A stretch of 17,698 nt of DNA from an uncultured Clostridia bacterium (GTDB lineage: Bacteria > Bacillota > Clostridia > Christensenellales > UBA1242). This document shows positions 1 through 7,167 of the stretch, piece after piece. The translations under genes and the position numbers were made by a program. The stretch is taken from NCBI GenBank assembly GCA_934746185.1, contig CAKVEY010000012.1, forward strand, positions 1-17,698, written 5' to 3'. The notes below the pieces were generated by a model. It was not told where the DNA came from. It made no database searches and saw nothing but the letters and a program-made list of their open reading frames with translations. Position 1 is the first letter of the stretch, and each line of letters opens with the position of its first letter.

Positions 1-297
1 TACTATAATAATGAATTAATAGGTTATATTAATTTTGAAACAATTTTAAATGAAGCAAGTTTATTTAAAATATGTGTTTTAAATGAATTTAGAAATTATA
101 AAATAGGTTCAAAACTAATGCAAAAAATGATTAATTATTGTAAAGAAAAAGGCATAAATAAAGTATTTTTAGAAGTTGATAATAAAAATAATCCAGCAAT
201 TAAATTATATGAAAAATTTAACTTTTATAAAATTAGCGAAAGAAAAAATTATTATAAAAACGGCGACAATGCCATAATTTATCAATTAGATTTATAA
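1..297 (+). CDS. rimI: RimI-type GNAT N-acetyltransferase, 3' end only
   Basis: The open frame enters from the left edge and ends at TAA 295-297, giving the last 98 residues. It shows the GNAT acetyl-CoA-binding region (VLNEFRNYKIGSKLMQKMI, a degenerate R/QxxGxG loop) and then FLEVDNKNNPAIKLYEKFNF and ERKNYY. These match the LEVR..N..A..LY...GF and R..YY blocks of RimI, which acetylates the N-terminal alanine of ribosomal protein S18. The exact substrate cannot be shown from this fragment, but the C-terminal NYY...A block is typical of RimI rather than of a generic GNAT. In many Bacillota rimI lies next to tsaB/tsaD; here the next gene is unrelated and has its own promoter, and no clear terminator separates them. 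Confidence 0.75.
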   Translation, partial: YYNNELIGYINFETILNEASLFKICVLNEFRNYKIGSKLMQKMINYCKEKGINKVFLEVDNKNNPAIKLYEKFNFYKISERKNYYKNGDNAIIYQLDL

Positions 298-300
298 TAT

Positions 301-330
301 TTATCATTTATTTAATAATTTTAATATAAT
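301..330 (+). promoter_or_regulatory. Promoter of the alpha/beta hydrolase gene, leaderless type
   Basis: A perfect -10 box TATAAT lies at 325-330, with a weak -35 (TTATCA, 301-306) 18 bases upstream. Only five bases separate the -10 box from ATG 336, and there is no Shine-Dalgarno sequence, so transcription probably starts at or next to the start codon. Confidence 0.5.
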
Positions 331-335
331 TTATT

Positions 336-1082
336 ATGTTTAAAATTATTGATAAAATAAAAATTGAATATGATTATAAAAAAGCAAGTGAAGTAACACT
401 TGTTTTTTTGCACGGATTTGGTGGAAATTTAAAAAATTTTGAAAATTTAGTAAATAAATTTTATTCCTTTGGGTATTCAACTTTAAATATAAATTTAACC
501 GATTATGGTTTTAAAAATTTAGATAAAAACTTTACTATTTATTCTTATGCAAATATAATTTTTAAGTTAATTAAAAGTTTAAAAATAAAAAATGCAATTT
601 TAATTGGTCATTCGTTTGGGGGAAGAATAAGTATAATTCTTTCGTCAATTTATAAAAATATGGGCATAAGTTTTAAAAAATTGGTGCTAGTTGATAGTGC
701 AGGAATTAAACCTAAATTTAGTTTAATTAAATCATATAAAATTTTTAAATATAAATTTTGTAAATTTTTAGTTAATAAAAAGTTATTAAATAAAAATGTT
801 CTATCAAACTTTGGTTCTACCGATTATAAAGGTTTAAATGTTAATTTAAAACAAGTTTTTATAAATGTTGTTAATGAAGATTTAACTTATTTACTTTGTA
901 AAATAAAAGCAAAAACTTTAATTATTTTTGGCAAATACGACAAAGATACGCCACTTTATATGGCAAAAATTTTAAATAAAAAAATAAAAAATTCTAATTT
1001 AAAAATTTTAAACGCTGGACATTACAGTTATTTAGATTGTTATAATCAATTTTTATATTTACTTAAAACTTTTATTATTTAA
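336..1082 (+). CDS. Alpha/beta-fold hydrolase
   Basis: This 248-residue protein has the layout of a soluble alpha/beta hydrolase: the HGFGG oxyanion-hole loop near residue 26, the nucleophile elbow GHSFGG with Ser93, the acid in GKYD (Asp202) and the base in NAGHYS (His229). The Ser-Asp-His triad is complete and in the usual order. There is no signal peptide or membrane segment, so it should be cytosolic. A lid-like lysine-rich stretch lies at about residues 120-160. The substrate cannot be deduced; esterase, lipase or peptidase-like activity are all possible. ATG 336 is chosen because the -10 box fits a leaderless start there and no ribosome binding site favours a later one. It precedes a Mur ligase and a D-Ala-D-Ala ligase, which suggests, without proving, a role in cell-envelope metabolism. 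Confidence 0.8.
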   Translation: MFKIIDKIKIEYDYKKASEVTLVFLHGFGGNLKNFENLVNKFYSFGYSTLNINLTDYGFKNLDKNFTIYSYANIIFKLIKSLKIKNAILIGHSFGGRISIILSSIYKNMGISFKKLVLVDSAGIKPKFSLIKSYKIFKYKFCKFLVNKKLLNKNVLSNFGSTDYKGLNVNLKQVFINVVNEDLTYLLCKIKAKTLIIFGKYDKDTPLYMAKILNKKIKNSNLKILNAGHYSYLDCYNQFLYLLKTFII

Positions 1083-1089
1083 AACTTTT

Positions 1090-1116
1090 AATACTTAATT
1101 TTTTGATTGTTAAGTA
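1090..1116 (+). other. Short inverted repeat after the hydrolase gene
   Basis: ATACTTAA (1090-1097) and TTAAGTAT (1109-1116) form a perfect 8-bp stem with an 11-base loop. It is A/T-rich and has no U-run after it, so it is at best a weak terminator or a processing hairpin between the hydrolase and Mur ligase genes. Confidence 0.3.
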
Positions 1117-1246
1117 TAGTTTAAGTAAAAATCTCATTTTTAATTATTTGTATAAATAATCAATTTTACGAATATTTATGCAAATAAGTTTCATAAAATA
1201 TAAGTTAAAATTTAACAAATTTAAAATTAAAATAATATTAAATTAT

Positions 1247-2806
1247 ATGAAAATAATTTTGTTTAAAATCATTTTAATTTTATTTAATTTTGTGTCTATA
1301 CTTTTAACCTACAAACATATACATAAAAATTATCAATTAAACGGCTACAATATAACAAAAACATTAGGAAATATTATTATAAATAGCAATAACGCCTATA
1401 TTTTGTTTTTTTTGGTTATTTTTAATTTACTTTATATAATTTCGTACGATTATTTTACAATCTTATTTGCTTTTTCGTTTGCGTGTGAAGCATTAATTTT
1501 ATCTGTAAATTTAAAAGGATATAAAGAAGAAGAAAAAAATAAACTTGTTTTTACTAAACGATTTACTAGATTTTTTGTTTTATTTTTATTATTAAATTTA
1601 ACTGTTTTAATTTTAACTTTATTTATAAAAGAATATTTTATATATTTTGTTTATATTAATTACTATTTAATTTCTATTTTACTTTTTGCGTTATCGCATT
1701 TTCTACTTTTACCGATAGAATTAATAATTAAAAAAGTATATATTTTAAAAGCAAAAAATAAAATAAAAAAAATGCCAAATTTACTTATTATAGGAATAAC
1801 AGGGAGTTTTGGAAAAACTAGTGTAAAAAATTATGTTTATGAATTTTTAAAAACAAAATATAAAGTTTGTAAAACTCAAAAAAGTTTTAATACAGAAATG
1901 GGCTTTACTAAGGTTATTTTAAACGATTTAAAAATTGATGACGAAATTTTGATTTTAGAATATGGGGCAGACCACATTCACGATATTAATAAATTATGTA
2001 AAATAGCGAAACCTGATTTTTCGATAATTACAGGGGTTACAAATCAACATTTAAAAACTTTTAAAACATTTGAAAATATTATTGCAACAAAATATGAATT
2101 AGTAAAAAACACTAATAAAAACGGCTTTGTTGTTTTTAATAAAGATAACGAAATAACAAAAGATTTTTATAATAAAACAAATATTAAAAAATTTTTAGTT
2201 AGTAGTAAATCAAAAGCTGATTTATATGCAGAAAACATTATTTTAAATATTAACGGAACAGATTTTACATTGAAAGGAAAAGATAATCTTAATATAAACA
2301 TACATACTAAACTTTTAGGAAAACATAATGTTATTAATTTGCTTTTAAGTATAAGTTTAGCACTTAATTTTCAAATAGGTATTGATGAAATAGTTGAAAC
2401 TATAAAAAAGATTGAACCAGTTGAACACAGATTAAACTTAATAGAAAATAATGGAAGATTTATTTTAGATGATAGTTTTAACGCAAATAATGTTGGAGTT
2501 TATTCTGCACTTGAAGTTTTGAAAACTTTTAAAGGGAAAAAGATTGTTATAACTGGGGGGATTGTTGAACTCGGCGACAAAGAATATGAAGAGAACTATA
2601 AACTCGGTAAAGCCTTAAAAGATTTTGATGTTGTAATAATAACTAATTTTATAAATAAAACTGCATTACTAGATGGATTAAAACATCATAAAAATAAAGT
2701 TTTTGCTGTTGGGTCATTAAATGGCGCTTTAAAAATTTTACAAAATAATTTTAACAAAGGCGATTGTGTTTTATTTTTAAATGATTTACCAGATAACTAT
2801 GAATAA
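1247..2806 (+). CDS. Membrane-anchored MurF-like Mur ligase
   Basis: This is a Mur ligase family enzyme, an ATP-dependent amide-bond ligase, closest to MurF, which adds D-Ala-D-Ala to the UDP-MurNAc-peptide. The central domain has the P-loop GITGSFGKTS (about residues 183-192 from this start), then the EYGA and TNQH regions. The C-terminal domain opens with PVEHRLN and LDDSFNAN, the MurF-type DDSYNAN block. Unlike standard MurF it carries several N-terminal hydrophobic segments (about the first 165 residues) and ends in LFLNDLPDNYE instead of the usual LVKGSR segment. The start is uncertain: ATG 1247 puts the first membrane segment at the N-terminus and has a possible leaderless promoter (TTAACA 1212-1217, TATTAA 1236-1241). 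An in-frame ATG at 1178 would add 23 lysine-rich residues. Neither has a ribosome binding site. The next gene is a D-Ala-D-Ala ligase, 60 bases on. The acceptor substrate is inferred. Confidence 0.8.
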   Translation: MKIILFKIILILFNFVSILLTYKHIHKNYQLNGYNITKTLGNIIINSNNAYILFFLVIFNLLYIISYDYFTILFAFSFACEALILSVNLKGYKEEEKNKLVFTKRFTRFFVLFLLLNLTVLILTLFIKEYFIYFVYINYYLISILLFALSHFLLLPIELIIKKVYILKAKNKIKKMPNLLIIGITGSFGKTSVKNYVYEFLKTKYKVCKTQKSFNTEMGFTKVILNDLKIDDEILILEYGADHIHDINKLCKIAKPDFSIITGVTNQHLKTFKTFENIIATKYELVKNTNKNGFVVFNKDNEITKDFYNKTNIKKFLVSSKSKADLYAENIILNINGTDFTLKGKDNLNINIHTKLLGKHNVINLLLSISLALNFQIGIDEIVETIKKIEPVEHRLNLIENNGRFILDDSFNANNVGVYSALEVLKTFKGKKIVITGGIVELGDKEYEENYKLGKALKDFDVVIITNFINKTALLDGLKHHKNKVFAVGSLNGALKILQNNFNKGDCVLFLNDLPDNYE

Positions 2807-2866
2807 ATGTAATATTTTAATTCACAAAATAAAATTTTAATTCATATTTAATTTTAGGAGTTTTTT

Positions 2867-3973
2867 ATGAAAAATATTATAGTTTTATGTGGTGGAAAAA
2901 GTTCGGAGCACGATATTAGTTTAATTACGGCAAATTTAGTTTTAAATGCTATAAATGAAGAAAAATATAATGTTTATCCTATAATAGTAGATAAAAATAA
3001 TGAATGGAATTACATAAAAAATTTTAAAAATAATATTGATAAAGATATGCAAAAAATAAAAGTATATTTACGACTTGGCGAAAATGCTTTATATAAAAAA
3101 TCGGGTTTATTTTTAAAAAAATTAACTAATGTTGACTGTGCAATACTCTGTCATCACGGGTTAAACGGAGAAGATGGAACAATTCAAGGAGTTTTAGAAC
3201 TTTGCAACATTCCTTATACTAGTAGTGGCGTTATTAATAGTGGAATTACTATGGATAAAGTAGTTATGAAATTATTGTTTAAAGAATTTAACTTTAATGT
3301 TATTGATTATGATTTTTTTACAAAAGAAGAGTTTATGCAAGATAACATAAAGTTAATAAATAAAGTAGTTGAAAATTTAGGTTATCCAATTATAGTTAAA
3401 CCAGCAAATTTAGGTAGTAGCATAGGAATTAGTGTTGCTAAAAACGATGAAGAATTAAAAAATTCAATTATGGTTGCACTTAATTATGATAATAAAATTT
3501 TAGTTGAAAAAGCCTTAACAGATTTTAAAGAAATTAATTGTGCAGTTTTAGGTTATAAAAACGACATAATTGTTTCTAGTTTAGAACAGCCTTTGTCGTG
3601 GAAAGATTTTTTAACTTTTGACGAAAAATATATAAATTCTAATAAGAAATGTGAAAAGCGAATTTATCCAGCCAAACTAGATAAAAAGATTGAAAAAGAA
3701 ATAAAAAATATTAGTGCCAGTATATTTAAAAAGTTTGAACTATCTGGCGTAGTAAGAATAGACTACATTGTTAAAGATGATGAAGTTTTTGTGAATGAAA
3801 TTAATTCAATTCCGGGTTCGCTAGCATATTATTTATTTGAAAAAGAAAATTTATGCTTTACAGAAATTATTGATAAATTGATAGAAATTGCTGAAAGAAA
3901 ATATTTAGATAAACAAAAATTAACTTATTCTTATAAAAGTGATGTTTTAAAGAATAGGATAATAAAAAAATAA
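2867..3973 (+). CDS. ddl: D-alanine--D-alanine ligase family protein, variant omega-loop region
   Basis: This 368-residue ATP-grasp ligase joins two D-alanines (or D-Ala with another D-residue) for the peptidoglycan stem. Visible blocks are the N-terminal VLCGGKSSEHDISL, GEDGTIQG near 101-108, YTSSGVINSGITMDK, the ATP-binding VKPANLGSSIG (177-187) and the metal-binding ENSI-type segment VNEINSIPGS with Glu311 and Asn313. The residues after it, SLAYYLF, differ from the T..YP sequence common after NTLPG in standard Ddl, so the second-substrate pocket may differ. AGGAG at 2856-2860, six bases before ATG, fixes the start. It follows the MurF-like gene directly and is closed by a terminator; the two are probably co-transcribed. 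A second canonical ddl could exist elsewhere, in which case this would be a paralogue with a special product. Confidence 0.88.
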   Translation: MKNIIVLCGGKSSEHDISLITANLVLNAINEEKYNVYPIIVDKNNEWNYIKNFKNNIDKDMQKIKVYLRLGENALYKKSGLFLKKLTNVDCAILCHHGLNGEDGTIQGVLELCNIPYTSSGVINSGITMDKVVMKLLFKEFNFNVIDYDFFTKEEFMQDNIKLINKVVENLGYPIIVKPANLGSSIGISVAKNDEELKNSIMVALNYDNKILVEKALTDFKEINCAVLGYKNDIIVSSLEQPLSWKDFLTFDEKYINSNKKCEKRIYPAKLDKKIEKEIKNISASIFKKFELSGVVRIDYIVKDDEVFVNEINSIPGSLAYYLFEKENLCFTEIIDKLIEIAERKYLDKQKLTYSYKSDVLKNRIIKK

Positions 3974-3982
3974 AAATAATAA

Positions 3983-4018
3983 AAAAGGAGTAGTGAAATC
4001 ATTACTCCTTTTATTTTG
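3983..4018. terminator. Bidirectional terminator between ddl and the XRE gene
   Basis: AAAAGGAGTA (3983-3992) pairs with TACTCCTTTT (4003-4012). The hairpin has T-rich sequence on the + side and an A-run on the left that reads as T on the minus strand, so it can end both ddl and the converging XRE gene. Confidence 0.85.
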
Positions 4019-4061
4019 TTAAAATTATAGTTTTATTAATTTACTAATTTTAACTTTAAAT

Positions 4062-4274
4062 TTATATGTCTTCGTTATTTAATAAATAATCGCAACTAAC
4101 ACCAAAAAATTTAGCAAGATTTAAAACATAAGTCGCTTTTGGTTCATTAATTCCTTTTTCCCAAAAATCAATAGCCTTTTGACTTACACCTATTTCTGTT
4201 GCTAATTTTTGTTGAGAGATATTTAAACTTTTTCTTAATTCAAAAATTTTTTCACCAATATTACAAGGTTTCAT
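4062..4274 (-). CDS. Small XRE-family transcriptional repressor
   Basis: This 70-residue protein is almost entirely one helix-turn-helix domain of the Cro/C1 (XRE) type: IGEKIFELRKSLNISQQKLATEIGVSQ and then KAIDFWEKGINEPKATYVLNLAKFFGVSCDYLLN, with recognition helix near SQKAIDFWEKG. No oligomerisation or sensor domain is attached. It is transcribed away from a TM2-domain gene, and the 100-base gap between them holds two palindromes, one over its own -10 box and one inside the other promoter. This suggests it represses both itself and its neighbour. The start codon (plus-strand 4272-4274) has no ribosome binding site; a TAAAAT box ends six bases before it, so the mRNA is probably leaderless. 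The inducing signal is unknown. Confidence 0.88.
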   Translation of the reverse strand: MKPCNIGEKIFELRKSLNISQQKLATEIGVSQKAIDFWEKGINEPKATYVLNLAKFFGVSCDYLLNNEDI

Positions 4275-4280
4275 AAAAAT

Positions 4281-4286
4281 ATTTTA
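4281..4286 (-). promoter_or_regulatory. -10 box of the XRE gene
   Basis: TAAAAT on the minus strand ends six bases before the XRE start codon. No convincing -35 box was found. Its upstream base overlaps the first operator palindrome, which would allow autorepression. Confidence 0.45.
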
Positions 4287-4301
4287 GTAGAAATTTACTT
4301 A
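4284..4301. promoter_or_regulatory. Operator 1 of the XRE/TM2 module
   Basis: AGTAGAAATTTACT (4286-4299) is a near-perfect palindrome inside a longer shared sequence TTAGTAGAAATYTACTTA. It abuts the XRE -10 box and lies upstream of the TM2 promoter -35 box. It is 29 bases centre-to-centre from operator 2, close to three helical turns. Confidence 0.7.
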
Positions 4302-4308
4302 AAACGCT

Positions 4309-4336
4309 TGACTTAGTAGAAATCTACTTATATAAT
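4309..4336 (+). promoter_or_regulatory. Promoter of the TM2-domain gene
   Basis: -35 TTGACT (4309-4314) and a perfect -10 TATAAT (4331-4336) are separated by 16 bases. The spacer is almost entirely filled by operator 2, so a bound repressor would block RNA polymerase. Confidence 0.75.
4313..4330. promoter_or_regulatory. Operator 2 of the XRE/TM2 module
   Basis: AGTAGAAATCTACT (4315-4328) has perfect 6-base arms (AGTAGA/TCTACT) around AA. It sits exactly between the -35 and -10 boxes of the TM2 gene promoter and repeats operator 1 with one base changed. Confidence 0.75.
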
Positions 4337-4374
4337 TATTATTATAAAAATAAATTATATACAAAGGAGAAAAT

Positions 4375-4875
4375 ATGAAAAAAGAGAAAGTAAATGAATT
4401 ATTCTTTCAATATCATAATTTAGTTCCAGAAAATCGTGTTACGAATTTAAAAAGTGCGTTAGAAAGAGCAGATGATGAAAAAGAAGAAGATTTATTATTT
4501 GTTAAAACTTATAATCCCGTTATTGTTTTGATATTATCTATTTTTTTTAGTGCATTTGGTGTTGATAGATTTTATTTAAAAGATACTATAATGGGAGTTT
4601 GCAAATTATTATTTTTGCCATTTAACTTTATAATAAGTATTTGTTATTATTTCAATATTCAGCAAACAATTAAAAATATTGCGTTAGGAAATGATGTTTC
4701 AAGTAATTTAATTATAACTAAAATATTATTGTCTTTGTTAATAATCACTTCTATTGCGTGGGCAATTTGGTCAACATTAGATATTTATTTTAGTTATAAA
4801 AAATGCAAAGAAAAGAATTTTGACAATATTTTATATTCACTTGGTTTTAGATTAAAAAATTATAATTATAGATAA
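4375..4875 (+). CDS. TM2-domain membrane protein
   Basis: This 166-residue protein has a charged cytosolic N-terminus (about 1-45, with the acidic run DDEKEEDLL) followed by a TM2-type region. The first hydrophobic hairpin contains the family signature PVIVLILSIFFSAFGVDRFYL (the G.[DH]RFYLG block); another segment lies near 75-90; the last one ends in IWSTLDIYFSY, matching the W...D element of TM2 domains. TM2 proteins are small integral membrane proteins of mostly unknown biochemical role. AGGAG about seven bases before ATG fixes the start. The gene stands alone between its repressible promoter and a terminator, so it appears to be the sole target, besides autoregulation, of the adjacent XRE repressor. 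A stress or toxin-like role is possible but not shown. Confidence 0.8.
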   Translation: MKKEKVNELFFQYHNLVPENRVTNLKSALERADDEKEEDLLFVKTYNPVIVLILSIFFSAFGVDRFYLKDTIMGVCKLLFLPFNFIISICYYFNIQQTIKNIALGNDVSSNLIITKILLSLLIITSIAWAIWSTLDIYFSYKKCKEKNFDNILYSLGFRLKNYNYR

Positions 4876-4904
4876 AAATAGTCTTTAATAGGCTATTTTT
4901 TTTT
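4874..4904 (+). terminator. Terminator of the TM2 gene
   Basis: AAAAATAGTC (4874-4883) and GGCTATTTTT (4891-4900) form a stem with one G-U pair and a 7-base loop, followed directly by a T-run. Confidence 0.85.
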
Positions 4905-4920
4905 ATTTAAAGTTTTTGTT

Positions 4921-4948
4921 TTGTTTATTTTTAGAATTTTGTTAAAAT
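4921..4948 (+). promoter_or_regulatory. Promoter of the yigZ-recX-acpS operon, leaderless type
   Basis: -35 TTGTTT (4921-4926), 16-base spacer, -10 TAAAAT (4943-4948). Six bases separate the -10 box from ATG 4955, and there is no ribosome binding site. Confidence 0.6.
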
Positions 4949-4954
4949 AAATGT

Positions 4955-5539
4955 ATGAATACTATAAAAGAAGATGTTATGGGAGAGAAAATTGAGATTA
5001 AAAAAAGTGTTTTTACAACTTTTGTTAATAAAATCTCGTGCGAAAATGACGCTATTGTGTTAATAAGCGTTATTAAAAAAAATTATCCTGATGCAACTCA
5101 TATTTGTTATGCTTATATTGTAGATAACATTGAAAGATGTACAGATGATGGTGAACCTAGTGGAACGGCAGGAAAACCTATTTTAAATGTTTTAAAACAA
5201 AAAAAATTAACCAATGTTTTAGTCGTGGTGGTTCGCTATTTTGGTGGCGTAAAATTAGGTGCTGGTGGGTTAGTTCGAGCATATACAATAGCAACTACAA
5301 GTTGTTTAGAAAAAGTTAGTATTATAGAAATTAAAAATAATTGTAAAGTTAGTTTTCATATAGATTATGACAAGGCGTTTAATATATATTTATTAACTAA
5401 CTTGAATTATTTTTCTATTTTAGAAAGAGTTGGTAATGATTTTGTTATATCTTGTGAACCACAAGATTTAGATAAGACTTTAAATAGCATAAAAAGATAT
5501 AATGTTACAAATTTAAAAATAGAATATGTGAAGGTGTAA
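4955..5539 (+). CDS. yigZ: YigZ/IMPACT family protein
   Basis: This 194-residue protein belongs to the YigZ (UPF0029/IMPACT) family. Diagnostic blocks are DATHICYAYIV, then DDGEPSGTAGKPILNVL and VVVVRYFGGVKLGAGGLVRAY, covering about residues 45-110; the rest matches the smaller C-terminal ferredoxin-like domain. The length is close to the roughly 200 residues usual for bacterial members. The biochemical role is not settled; eukaryotic IMPACT acts in translation control, and bacterial members are usually called uncharacterised. ATG 4955 is preferred because a -10 box lies six bases before it; an in-frame ATG at 4979 is possible but has no ribosome binding site. It opens a tight operon with a methyltransferase, recX and acpS. 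Confidence 0.9.
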   Translation: MNTIKEDVMGEKIEIKKSVFTTFVNKISCENDAIVLISVIKKNYPDATHICYAYIVDNIERCTDDGEPSGTAGKPILNVLKQKKLTNVLVVVVRYFGGVKLGAGGLVRAYTIATTSCLEKVSIIEIKNNCKVSFHIDYDKAFNIYLLTNLNYFSILERVGNDFVISCEPQDLDKTLNSIKRYNVTNLKIEYVKV

Positions 5540-5541
5540 AT

Positions 5542-6150
5542 ATGTTTAATCATTATTTTATAGATAAAGAACATAAAAAAGAAGATTTTTTTGTTTTTGA
5601 TGATAGTTTTAACGATTTAAAACTAAAATTTAAAAGTTGCGATAATGTTTTTTCTAAAAACGAAATTGATTATGGCACAAAAGTATTATTAAATGCAATT
5701 ATTAAAAACTATAATTTAGATGATAAAAATTGTTTAGATTTGGGTTGTGGGTTAGGCGTAGTTAGCATAATTTTAAGTAAATATTTTAATTCAAATTTTG
5801 TTTTAACAGATATAACAGATATTGCTATTAAACTTAGTAAAGAAAATTTAAAACTAAATGGTTGTAAAAGTTTTGAAGTTATAAAATCTAATTTGTTTAG
5901 TGATGTTAATCAAAAGTTTGATTTTATAATAACAAATCCACCAATTAGGGCAGGAAAACAACTTCTTTTAAAACTTATAGATGAAAGCAATAGTTATTTA
6001 ACAAAAGACGGGAAACTTATTTTAGTTATACGAAAAAATCACGGCGAAGAAAGTATAAAAAAATATATGGAAACAAAATTTAATAATGTAGAGATATTAA
6101 AACGGGACAAAGGTTTCTATGTTTTAAAAGGTGAAAACGATGATAATTAG
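5542..6150 (+). CDS. YbxB/RsmC-like class I methyltransferase
   Basis: This 202-residue SAM-dependent methyltransferase matches the single-domain YbxB-like group related to RsmC, which methylates a guanine of 16S rRNA. It begins with HYF and a VFSKNEIDYGTKVLL segment, has the SAM-binding motif I LDLGCGLGVVSI near residues 63-74, motif-II acid in LTDIT, and the catalytic NPPIRAGK motif typical of N2-guanine methyltransferases of this group. The tail LKRDKGFYVLKG also fits. It lacks the N-terminal duplicated domain of E. coli RsmC, as is normal in Bacillota. AAGGTG at 5531-5536, overlapping the yigZ stop region, is its ribosome binding site. The rRNA target is inferred from the family. Confidence 0.85.
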   Translation: MFNHYFIDKEHKKEDFFVFDDSFNDLKLKFKSCDNVFSKNEIDYGTKVLLNAIIKNYNLDDKNCLDLGCGLGVVSIILSKYFNSNFVLTDITDIAIKLSKENLKLNGCKSFEVIKSNLFSDVNQKFDFIITNPPIRAGKQLLLKLIDESNSYLTKDGKLILVIRKNHGEESIKKYMETKFNNVEILKRDKGFYVLKGENDDN

Positions 6151-6736
6151 TTTAGAAAAACAAAAAAAAGGTGATAGATATAACTTATACTTAGATGGTG
6201 AATTTTATAGTGGAATTGAGCCCGATAGTATAGTAAAATATCATTTAACTAACGGATTAGATGTAGAAAAAGAAAAAATTGATGAAATTTTGCTTGAAAG
6301 TGAAAGTTATTATGGTTTTAATAAAGTTTTAAAATTTATAACAAAAAGTATGAAAACAACGGGCGAAATTGAAGATTATTTAAAAAAACATAGTTTTAAC
6401 GATATAGTTATTAATAATATTTTAAGTAAACTAAACGAATATAAGTATGTTAATGATGACTTATATTGTAAAAGTTATATAGACTTTTATAAAGAAAAAT
6501 ATGGTAAAAATAAAATTAAACAAAATTTATTATTAAAAAAAATTGATGAAGAAATAATAAATATGTACTTAAATTTTGATGATGAAATTAGCATAGAAAA
6601 CATCAAAAAAGAAATTGCAAAACAAAGCAAAAATAAAGAACTAGATTTAAAATTAAAGCAAAAAATTATTAGAAATTTAATTTCTAAGGGTTATAGTTAC
6701 GATTTAATTAAACAAGCGTTTAATATAGGAGATTAA
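6140..6736 (+). CDS. recX: Regulatory protein RecX
   Basis: This 198-residue protein is RecX, a modulator of the RecA filament in recombination and the SOS response. It shows a beta-rich N-terminal extension (MIISLEKQKKGDRYNLYLDG) followed by the three-helix repeats: KVLKFITKSMKTTGEIEDYLKKHSF, VINNILSKLNEYKYVNDDLYCKSYIDF and KYGKNKIKQNLLLKKI, matching the RS..EL...L, L...G.ldD..fA and G...I...L blocks. The start is ATG 6140, preceded by AAAGGTG with six bases spacing; an in-frame GTG at 6131 is part of that ribosome binding site. It overlaps the end of the methyltransferase gene by 11 bases and is followed two bases later by acpS, so translation is probably coupled. Confidence 0.88.
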   Translation: MIISLEKQKKGDRYNLYLDGEFYSGIEPDSIVKYHLTNGLDVEKEKIDEILLESESYYGFNKVLKFITKSMKTTGEIEDYLKKHSFNDIVINNILSKLNEYKYVNDDLYCKSYIDFYKEKYGKNKIKQNLLLKKIDEEIINMYLNFDDEISIENIKKEIAKQSKNKELDLKLKQKIIRNLISKGYSYDLIKQAFNIGD

Positions 6737-6738
6737 TT

Positions 6739-7095
6739 ATGCAAGTAGGAATAGATATTGTTGAAATAGAGAGATTTAAAGAAGTTGACTTTAAAAAATT
6801 TATTGAAAAATATTTAACTGAAAAAGAAATGGAACATCTTTTAAAAAAACCAAACAAGTATGAAACTATTGCTGGAATGTTTGCTTGCAAAGAAGCCGTT
6901 TTAAAGGCATTTAAAATAGGAATAGGCAAAGGCGTTAAATTAAAAGAAGTTGAAATTATATATAATGACGATATTCCATCTATAAATAAAAATGAAACAA
7001 TATTAAGATTAATGGAAGAAAGAAAATTGACTGAAATTGATATAAGTATTTCTCATAGCGATACTGATGCAATAGCAATTTGTGTAATTAAGTAA
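6739..7095 (+). CDS. acpS: Holo-[acyl-carrier-protein] synthase
   Basis: AcpS transfers 4'-phosphopantetheine from coenzyme A to a serine of acyl carrier protein, activating it for fatty acid synthesis. At 118 residues it has the usual size of the trimeric AcpS. The metal-binding motifs are present: GIDIVEI with Asp6 and AGMFACKEAVLKAF with Glu52. The C-terminal ISISHSDTDAIAICVI is the normal final strand. AGGAG at 6727-6731 lies inside the recX end, and the gene begins two bases after the recX stop. A terminator follows, ending the yigZ-recX-acpS operon. Confidence 0.93.
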   Translation: MQVGIDIVEIERFKEVDFKKFIEKYLTEKEMEHLLKKPNKYETIAGMFACKEAVLKAFKIGIGKGVKLKEVEIIYNDDIPSINKNETILRLMEERKLTEIDISISHSDTDAIAICVIK

Positions 7096-7132
7096 ATTTA
7101 ATGAATATAAAATATAAAATTACGAAAACTAG

Positions 7133-7155
7133 AAGTAGCAATATGCTACTTTTTT
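7133..7155 (+). terminator. Terminator after acpS
   Basis: AAGTAGCA (7133-7140) pairs with TGCTACTT (7144-7151) around a three-base loop, followed by a T-run. It lies only 12 bases before the start codon of the next gene, so the toxin unit downstream would be reached mainly by read-through. Confidence 0.85.
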
Positions 7156-7167
7156 GTTGGAGTGATT

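Noticed and set aside
6131..6139. GTG 6131 as the recX start
   Set aside because: This GTG is part of the AAAGGTG ribosome binding site for ATG 6140.
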